From assembly GCA_021152595.1 (NCBI GenBank), contig JAGKVC010000123.1, forward strand, positions 1 to 10,712: 10,712 nucleotides of DNA, read 5' to 3'. This document shows, piece after piece, positions 6,365-10,712 of this stretch. Under the pieces are notes generated by a model. It saw nothing but the letters and a program-made list of their open reading frames with translations. It was not told the origin of the DNA and made no database searches. The position numbers were made by a program, and so were the translations under genes. The stretch's first letter is position 1. Each line of letters begins with the position of its first letter. This stretch comes from Clostridia bacterium (GTDB lineage Bacteria > Bacillota > Clostridia > Oscillospirales > Ruminococcaceae).

Positions 6365-7741
6365 TTACTTGTTGGCATCTGCGAGATATGCGTCGATTGC
6401 GGAATAGATCACGCCGACAGACTCGCTCCACTGTGTCTGACCCTTCGATGCAGCACGGATACCGTTCTCGTTGGAATCGAGGATCGAGGAGACATCAGAG
6501 GAAACTGCGTTGTAGAAGTCATAATGCGGATTTGCCTTTGCCATTTCGTGGCACTTGTGCAGCATGGTGACCATTTCATCGGTCCAGCCGTAATCCTTAT
6601 AGAGCTGCTCGGTTGCGATCTCGTTTGCGCGCTCATTGGTGATCGTCACGCGCTTGCAGGCTGCGAACTTTGCAACGCCTTCCGGATTCTTGCCGCCCTT
6701 GACCATGACATAGCCGTCGAGACCGCAGGGGATGTAATACTCATTTGCATTCGGATCCTTCGGCATCGGGACGAACATTGCATTCTCGCCGAAGTCATTT
6801 TTCCATGTATCGTTGTAGAGTGCCCATGCGCCGCACGGATAGTAGAGCGTCTTGCCCTCGCCGATGTAGTTCGGCATCGCAGTCCAGCCGAAATCACCGA
6901 CGCCGATTGCGACGCAGTTCGTCGAGCCGAGCTCAAACATCCAGTTCTGGAGGCGCTCGATTGCGGGATCCTTCAGATTGTTGACGAGCTTGCCGTCCTC
7001 AAGGCCGATATACGGCACGCCGCATGTTGCGGAAAGACCTGCCTCAAACCACCAGCCGTCGATGCCGGACTGACCGTTATCCGGATCGACAAACTGCTTG
7101 AGGGAATCCTCAAACGCATTCCAGTCCCACTTACCCTCCTCAAAGAGCTTTGCAGGATCCTTCAGGCCGTTCTCCTCCATCGTATCGCGGTTATAGATGA
7201 CGACGCAGTTATCGCCGGAAACATCGTTGACGATGACATAGTGCTTGCCCTTCCACTGGAAGAGATCCATTTCGTCCTTCATATCAGCGAAGAGCGGATC
7301 GCTGAAATCAATGTAATCGTCGATCGGCGCGAACATTTCCTTGATTGCGCCCTTCGGGATGCAGTCGAGGTCGCCTGCCGGGAAGAAGTCGATGCCCTCA
7401 TCGCCGTTGATCGCGTTTGCAAGCGCGTCGTAACGGGAATTCCAGTCTACGGCGTGATATTCGATCTCGCCCTGATAGCGGTCGTGGAAGATTTCCAGCT
7501 CGATCGGGGTGGATTTACCGGTTGCATCCGGATTGATATCCCAGTTTGCCATCCACTTGACGGTTTTGTTTGTCAGCTCGCCGGTCAGGCGTTCGTCGCT
7601 CGCTGCGATCTGTCCGACCTCTTCAGCGGTCGCAGAATCCAGCGGCTTTTCATACTTTGATTCCTCGCCGCAGCCTGTCAGCATGCCGCAGGTCATCGAG
7701 GCAAGAAGCATTGCAGCAACTGCAAGTCTCGATCTTCTCAT
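6365..7741 (-). CDS. ABC transporter solute-binding lipoprotein (family 1, sugar type)
   Basis: The 458-residue protein is likely a membrane-anchored receptor that hands a sugar or oligosaccharide to an ABC importer. The N-terminus (MRRSR, then a hydrophobic stretch) ends in the lipobox LTGC with C24 as the lipidation site. The remainder resembles extracellular solute-binding proteins of family 1. It has the 'FFPAGDL' segment near 119-125 after 'DALANAINGDEGID', the family signature YNRDTMEENGL at 183-193, the aromatic 'GKWDWNAFEDSL' at 203-214, and later the typical 'CGLDGYVMVKGGKNPEG' stretch. The length is normal. The start at 7741 is chosen over an in-frame ATG at 7822 because AGGAGG lies 9 nt before it and the signal peptide begins directly there. 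No permease or ATPase gene adjoins it, so its transporter must be encoded elsewhere. It has its own promoter and terminator. The substrate cannot be read from the sequence. Confidence 0.9.
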   Translation of the reverse strand: MRRSRLAVAAMLLASMTCGMLTGCGEESKYEKPLDSATAEEVGQIAASDERLTGELTNKTVKWMANWDINPDATGKSTPIELEIFHDRYQGEIEYHAVDWNSRYDALANAINGDEGIDFFPAGDLDCIPKGAIKEMFAPIDDYIDFSDPLFADMKDEMDLFQWKGKHYVIVNDVSGDNCVVIYNRDTMEENGLKDPAKLFEEGKWDWNAFEDSLKQFVDPDNGQSGIDGWWFEAGLSATCGVPYIGLEDGKLVNNLKDPAIERLQNWMFELGSTNCVAIGVGDFGWTAMPNYIGEGKTLYYPCGAWALYNDTWKNDFGENAMFVPMPKDPNANEYYIPCGLDGYVMVKGGKNPEGVAKFAACKRVTITNERANEIATEQLYKDYGWTDEMVTMLHKCHEMAKANPHYDFYNAVSSDVSSILDSNENGIRAASKGQTQWSESVGVIYSAIDAYLADANK

Positions 7742-7750
7742 CTTATGGTT

Positions 7751-7756
7751 CCTCCT
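7751..7756 (-). promoter_or_regulatory. Shine-Dalgarno of the solute-binding gene
   Basis: AGGAGG on the minus strand, 9 nt before the ATG at 7741. It decides against the longer frame starting at 7822, which would put 27 non-signal residues before the lipoprotein signal. Confidence 0.9.
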
Positions 7757-7774
7757 GTACACAAATAAATGTTT

Positions 7775-7795
7775 CCCGATTTTTGCCGGATCGGG
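7775..7795 (-). promoter_or_regulatory. Small leader hairpin before the solute-binding gene
   Basis: CCCGAT and ATCGGG (7790-7795 and 7775-7780 on the minus strand) can form a 6-bp stem with a 9-nt loop in the inferred leader, about 18 nt upstream of the ribosome binding site. It could affect message stability or initiation, but its short length makes chance a fair alternative. Confidence 0.3.
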
Positions 7796-7837
7796 TATTC
7801 TGCTGTTTTTGGGCATACGCACAGTACGTCCGTTATC

Positions 7838-7866
7838 ATTTTATCATATTTTAGGTAAGTTGTCAA
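7838..7866 (-). promoter_or_regulatory. Promoter of the solute-binding gene
   Basis: On the minus strand, a perfect TTGACA (7861-7866), a 17-nt spacer and TAAAAT (7838-7843) with TGA just before the -10 box give a strong extended -10 promoter. The predicted start near 7831 gives a leader of about 90 nt. I found no clear catabolite-repression (cre) site around it. Confidence 0.85.
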
Positions 7867-8099
7867 CAAACAATTTTGCAAAAGTCATACCGGTAATTCG
7901 GCATACTTTCCGTGATTCTATACAAATCACAAGCCGATTTTGGTGAAATGTAATGATTCTGCGATGGAATTGTAACCGCATCGAGATATTTGTATTGTCG
8001 GAATCAGACAGGTTGACAGCGCAAGATATCCCCGATGGATTTGAAATGATGCTCCCCGTGATCATCTGCCGGAGATGCATCGCATTATAAATGTTAGCG

Positions 8100-10328
8100 T
8101 CATTCACCGCTGAGACAAGCTTCCATCTGCGCCGATGCATACGCGCCGCGGCGGTTCCAGAAATCGCGCACACCCTCCGCGCCGTCCGCCAGCTTCTCCG
8201 CATTCATATCAATGCCGAAGCGCACCGCCGTATCGAGATAAACCGCCGAAAGATGCTCCAGATAACGGTCAATCTGCGCAGATGCACGTTCTGCGGTAAA
8301 ATGCTGCTCCAAAGCGGCTTCATAGGATGCGCGGAACCGTGCCCTGAAATCGTCACTGCCGAGCAGCGCATAGAACAGCGTCCCGAAGCAGTTCGGCGCA
8401 TCGGAGCGTTCCATTTTTGCAAGATAATCATAGTCCGCAGCGGTGCCGGAGAAGCCGCTCGAATACTCGGTATCAAAAAACAGGAAGCGCCATTTTCCGT
8501 CCGCATAGGGATTTGCCGCGTCGGGCTGATTTGCGCGCCAGATCATCGTATTGTTGACATTGACCAGCGCATCCCAGTTGCAGACAATGCTCTCCGCCGC
8601 AATCCAGTCGATCATGCTCTGCACGTCGATCACATCGCAGAATCTGCTGTAATTTTCCGGCTGTGAGAAATCGGCATCCTTTGCCCAGCGGAAGAAATCC
8701 TGATATTCCGCCCAGAGCGATTCATCGCCCTCGCAGAGCGTATTTTTCACGGTTGTGATATTCTCCTTCGGGACATGATAATGCGCTTCGAGGTAATCAT
8801 CCCCGAGCTTCTCCTGCATCGAATAGCAGCCCCAGAATTCGCCGTTGATAAACACAACATAGTCATATTTTGCCTGTGTGCCGATCGCAAGCCCCTCCGC
8901 CAGATATGCATTGAGATCATCGCGGAACCGGATCGCATCATAGCCGTCGCCGCCGTTGCGCAGCGTCACCTTGTCAAAGGATGTGAGCCTGCTGCCGGTG
9001 CAGTCGCGCGCGCCGCCTGCGAAGAAATCATAGTGCATTTTAGAGGCGCCGTAGTCGCTGCGTGCATAAAAGGTCAGGCTCTTCTGCGGATAATTGCGCG
9101 ACCAGTTTCCGGCAATCCGCATGCCGGCGTCCTCGCCGTAAACCGCTTTGCCGTCCTCATAGACTTGAATATGGACGGGGCGTTCCCACTCCCTGCCCTT
9201 GTTCATGCAGTTTTTCTGAAGGTAGATGCCCGATTCGCTGTCAAAGAGATTCGCCGGATCGGTCGAGATCGAGCATACGCGCAGAGAGCGGTAATAGGGC
9301 GCGGTTTTGCCGATGAAATAGCCGTTCGTCACGACCTTGCTGTATATGCCGGACGGAGATTTGCATACCGCACGGATGACCATGCCCTTTTCGACCGGTT
9401 CCGTCGGGACAAAATCCGTCACCGAGGAGATGCCGCCGATCGCGCTGAGGCGGTTCGGTTCGGCACTGTTGTCATAGATATGCAGCGCGGATGCGTATTC
9501 CTTTGCAGTGTCAGAGCTGCGCGGATCGGAGCCGTCAAGCGTGCAGAAAATCCGGCAGTCCTCCGGCGCGGTGAGCGTCAGGTCAAAGGCATCGTCATAG
9601 AATCCGGCTGCGCGCGAAAACACCGGTGCTGCAATCAGCGGTTTCGCATCGGTATTCGCGGTGCCTGCCGATGCGCTGCACTTCGTCCATGTGTCGCCGT
9701 CCGGATACCGCGCATAGGTGACATCCTGCGCGAGCGCCGGAACCGTCACGGAATCGAGCGTTCTGCCCGCTGTACCGTCCGGCTGCCGCGGCGCAGTCAG
9801 ACAGACTGTCTCACCCGAGGCACTGAGTTTGAACGGCGCATGCAGCTCTGCGCTGCCGCCGTCGCAGAGAATCAGCAGATAGCCGCCCGAGGGAATCATA
9901 GTCCCTGCCGAAACCGTAAGCCGGTAGCGTTCGCCCGGACGGTCGGAAATGCCGCAGCCGGAAAGATCGCACGGCGCTTCGCCTGCATTATAAAGCTCGA
10001 TCCAGTCCGGCGAAGTGCCGTCCGGCGCTTTGTAGGCGGCATGATTGGAGCTGCATATTTCATTGATGCAGAGCCCCTGATACTGCGCGGACTGTTCCGC
10101 GAGGATGCGGCGCTTGTGCAGCGTCAGATCGACCGCATTCAGGATGCCGTTTCCGTCCGCATCCGCACCCAGCTCATCCGCAGGAAACAGGAATGCCTGC
10201 GTCAGCAGATATTCATTCAGCATGCGGATCATCTGCGGATCCCGACCGGCTGCATCGGCGGTCACGGCGGCAAAGCCTGCGGTCAGCAGCAGGCAGACTG
10301 TCCGGAGCAAGGTGCGGCGCTTTTTCAT
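8100..10328 (-). CDS. Secreted CotH-domain protein with N-terminal dockerin-like, lamin-tail and chitobiase-like modules
   Basis: A 742-residue exported multidomain protein. Residues 1-26 are a signal peptide ending ADA. Residues 29-77 resemble a dockerin of which only one calcium loop is intact (D56-x-D58-x-N60-G61...D67, then a helix LTLHKRRIL). Residues about 84-226 are a lamin-tail domain: INEICSSN, DWIELYN, DLSGCGISD and a closing PDGDTW...AGTAN. Residues about 230-340 match the chitobiase/FN3-associated fold (CTLDGSDPR at 262-270). Residues about 345-640 and beyond form a CotH kinase-like domain: GMRIAGNWSRNYPQKSL at 402-418, LRNGGDGYDAIRFRDDL at 456-472, NGEFWGCYSMQEKLGDDYL at 495-513, NWDALVNVNN at 584-593 and LFFDTEYS at 616-623. 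CotH proteins are atypical protein kinases; dockerin-linked relatives occur in cellulolytic clostridia. The start at 10328 is preferred over an ATG at 10352 because an AAGGGGG site lies 7 nt upstream. It is unusually cysteine-rich (about 19). Its target is unknown. Confidence 0.9.
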   Translation of the reverse strand: MKKRRTLLRTVCLLLTAGFAAVTADAAGRDPQMIRMLNEYLLTQAFLFPADELGADADGNGILNAVDLTLHKRRILAEQSAQYQGLCINEICSSNHAAYKAPDGTSPDWIELYNAGEAPCDLSGCGISDRPGERYRLTVSAGTMIPSGGYLLILCDGGSAELHAPFKLSASGETVCLTAPRQPDGTAGRTLDSVTVPALAQDVTYARYPDGDTWTKCSASAGTANTDAKPLIAAPVFSRAAGFYDDAFDLTLTAPEDCRIFCTLDGSDPRSSDTAKEYASALHIYDNSAEPNRLSAIGGISSVTDFVPTEPVEKGMVIRAVCKSPSGIYSKVVTNGYFIGKTAPYYRSLRVCSISTDPANLFDSESGIYLQKNCMNKGREWERPVHIQVYEDGKAVYGEDAGMRIAGNWSRNYPQKSLTFYARSDYGASKMHYDFFAGGARDCTGSRLTSFDKVTLRNGGDGYDAIRFRDDLNAYLAEGLAIGTQAKYDYVVFINGEFWGCYSMQEKLGDDYLEAHYHVPKENITTVKNTLCEGDESLWAEYQDFFRWAKDADFSQPENYSRFCDVIDVQSMIDWIAAESIVCNWDALVNVNNTMIWRANQPDAANPYADGKWRFLFFDTEYSSGFSGTAADYDYLAKMERSDAPNCFGTLFYALLGSDDFRARFRASYEAALEQHFTAERASAQIDRYLEHLSAVYLDTAVRFGIDMNAEKLADGAEGVRDFWNRRGAYASAQMEACLSGE

Positions 10329-10335
10329 CGGAATT

Positions 10336-10343
10336 CCCCCTTT
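10336..10343 (-). promoter_or_regulatory. Shine-Dalgarno of the CotH gene
   Basis: AAAGGGGG on the minus strand ends 7 nt before the ATG at 10328. The in-frame ATG at 10352 lacks such a site and would add eight residues before the signal peptide. Confidence 0.8.
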
Positions 10344-10373
10344 GAATATCATGAACCGGTTGCTTTTTTCTTT

Positions 10374-10402
10374 ATTTTAACATACAGCATGTGTGCTGTC
10401 AA
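10374..10402 (-). promoter_or_regulatory. Promoter of the CotH gene
   Basis: On the minus strand, TTGACA (10397-10402), a 17-nt spacer and TAAAAT (10374-10379) with TGT before the -10 box again make an extended -10 promoter. A run of seven T (10412-10418 region) lies about 10 nt upstream of the -35 box and could serve as an UP-like element. The spacer contains a palindrome, listed separately. Confidence 0.85.
10384..10399. promoter_or_regulatory. Palindrome inside the CotH promoter (possible operator)
   Basis: ACAGCA and TGCTGT form a perfect 6+4+6 inverted repeat lying in the promoter spacer and overlapping the last three bases of the -35 box. A dimeric regulator bound there would block RNA polymerase. 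No regulator gene is in the window, so the role is inferred from position only. Confidence 0.45.
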
Positions 10403-10458
10403 TGCATCCTTGAAAAAAACGCCCCGATGCAGTAAGACGGATACCCATATAGAAGTTT

Positions 10459-10490
10459 TGCCCCTGAGTGTTACAAAGCACTCAGGGGCA
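10459..10490. terminator. Perfect 12-bp hairpin, terminator-like
   Basis: Arms TGCCCCTGAGTG (10459-10470) and CACTCAGGGGCA (10479-10490) enclose an 8-nt loop. Neither strand has a convincing T run directly after the stem, so it is either a weak terminator for a gene beyond the right edge or a stable RNA or DNA structure of another kind. Confidence 0.5.
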
Positions 10491-10510
10491 TTGTGCATAT
10501 TTATGTTGCT

Positions 10511-10548
10511 AAGCTAAATCAGAATTTACCATAGTTTGATTTCAGCTT
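10511..10548. repeat. AT-rich inverted repeat
   Basis: AAGCTAAATCA (10511-10521) pairs with TGATTTCAGCTT (10537-10548) apart from a single bulged C, with a 15-nt loop. Its role is unknown. It sits between the perfect hairpin and the GC-rich terminal element. Confidence 0.5.
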
Positions 10549-10603
10549 TATGATCTTGATTTTTAATCCGAATATATATTTTAGCTGGGCGCGGGGCGCG
10601 AAT

Positions 10604-10681
10604 GCGAGGGCAAGAACCACAGGGAGCGGGAAGTCTTCGCTGCGCTCAGGTCTCCCCTCTCCCTAAGGTTCTCTCCCTCGC
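10604..10681. repeat. Long GC-rich imperfect hairpin, possible MITE-like element or structured RNA
   Basis: Three blocks pair in register: GCGAGGG (10604-10610) with CCCTCGC (10675-10681), AGAACC (10613-10618) with GGTTCT (10667-10672), and AGGGAG (10621-10626) with CTCCCT (10659-10664), each separated by symmetric 2-nt internal loops. GGGA (10628-10631) can add to TCCC (10653-10656). The apical part contains GAAGTCTTC (10630-10638), itself a palindrome. No RNA family is recognised. Confidence 0.55.
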
Positions 10682-10712
10682 GCTCCCTCTCTCCTTACCT
10701 TCTCCTCTCTGC

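Larger units (their letters stand above)
7742..8099. other. Intergenic region between the solute-binding and CotH genes
   Basis: This 358-nt stretch holds the leader and promoter of the solute-binding gene (7742-7866). The AT-rich remainder (7867-8099) has no recognisable gene. On the minus strand, a weak imperfect hairpin at 8048-8081 (GATGC with GCATC, plus CTCC with GGGG) follows the CotH stop codon and might act as its terminator, but it lacks a T run. Confidence 0.5.
10329..10712. other. Non-coding region rich in inverted repeats
   Basis: No credible gene lies here. In order it holds the CotH leader and promoter (10329-10402), a perfect hairpin (10459-10490), an AT-rich hairpin (10511-10548), an AT-rich stretch to about 10585, and a GC-rich structured segment with a polypyrimidine tract up to the window end. 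The sharp shift from AT-rich to GC-rich near 10585 suggests a distinct inserted or RNA-coding element that may continue beyond the edge. Confidence 0.6.

Noticed and set aside
6157..6378. 73-codon minus-strand frame overlapping the solute-binding gene end
   Set aside because: It crosses the terminator hairpin and has no ribosome binding site or recognisable product.
7742..7822. Longer start for the solute-binding protein at 7822
   Set aside because: The extra 27 residues precede a perfect lipoprotein signal, there is no good ribosome binding site there, and AGGAGG lies 9 nt before the ATG at 7741.
8011..8040. TTGACA on the plus strand in the 7742-8099 intergenic region as a promoter
   Set aside because: No acceptable -10 box occurs at 16-18 nt, and no plus-strand gene follows.
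10403..10431. Short inverted repeat TGCATC/GATGCA upstream of the CotH promoter
   Set aside because: Only 6 bp with a 17-nt loop; likely chance.
8775..10517. 580-codon plus-strand frame across the CotH gene
   Set aside because: It is codon-aligned with the CotH gene, whose domains are unmistakable. It runs through the CotH promoter and a hairpin and encodes nothing recognisable.

Overview
The window looks like chromosomal DNA from a fibre-degrading gut or rumen Ruminococcus-type bacterium (Oscillospiraceae, Firmicutes). This rests on a large secreted protein with a C-terminal dockerin and Thr-rich linker, a secreted CotH-domain protein with an N-terminal dockerin-like segment of the 'NAVDLTL.KR' type, a BspA-like leucine-rich-repeat giant, a family-1 solute-binding lipoprotein, AGGAGG-type ribosome binding sites, and sigma-A-like promoters with extended -10 boxes. 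The species is not determined.

Layout. Positions 1-129 hold a -10 box and a leader of about 110 nt. Positions 130-2544 (+) encode an 804-residue exported dockerin protein with an unrecognised N-terminal half and four 39-bp tandem repeats. Positions 2573-2663 are a convergent terminator zone. Positions 2665-6060 (-) encode a BspA-like LRR protein of 1131 residues with no visible export signal and a disordered tail carrying one EF-hand-like loop. Positions 6061-6364 hold its promoter and the terminator of the next gene. Positions 6365-7741 (-) encode a lipoprotein sugar-type ABC solute-binding protein with its own promoter. Positions 7742-8099 are non-coding. Positions 8100-10328 (-) encode a 742-residue exported protein of dockerin-like, lamin-tail, chitobiase-like and CotH modules. 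Positions 10329-10712 are non-coding and rich in inverted repeats: a promoter with an internal palindrome, two hairpins, and a GC-rich imperfect hairpin of about 78 nt beside a polypyrimidine tract.

How the genes may work together. Each of the four genes appears to be its own transcription unit, since promoters or terminators separate them. Three products (the dockerin protein, the CotH protein and the solute-binding lipoprotein) are exported and fit a surface polysaccharide-handling theme: cohesin-docked extracellular proteins plus uptake of a released sugar. The LRR protein appears cytoplasmic from its well-supported start. No catalytic glycoside hydrolase, cohesin, permease or regulator gene is present, so the cellulosome link comes only from the dockerins. 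Nothing here is a clear defence system, mobile element with transposase, CRISPR array, tRNA or rRNA. The most unexplained items are the N-terminal half of the dockerin protein, the tail of the LRR protein and the terminal structured element.
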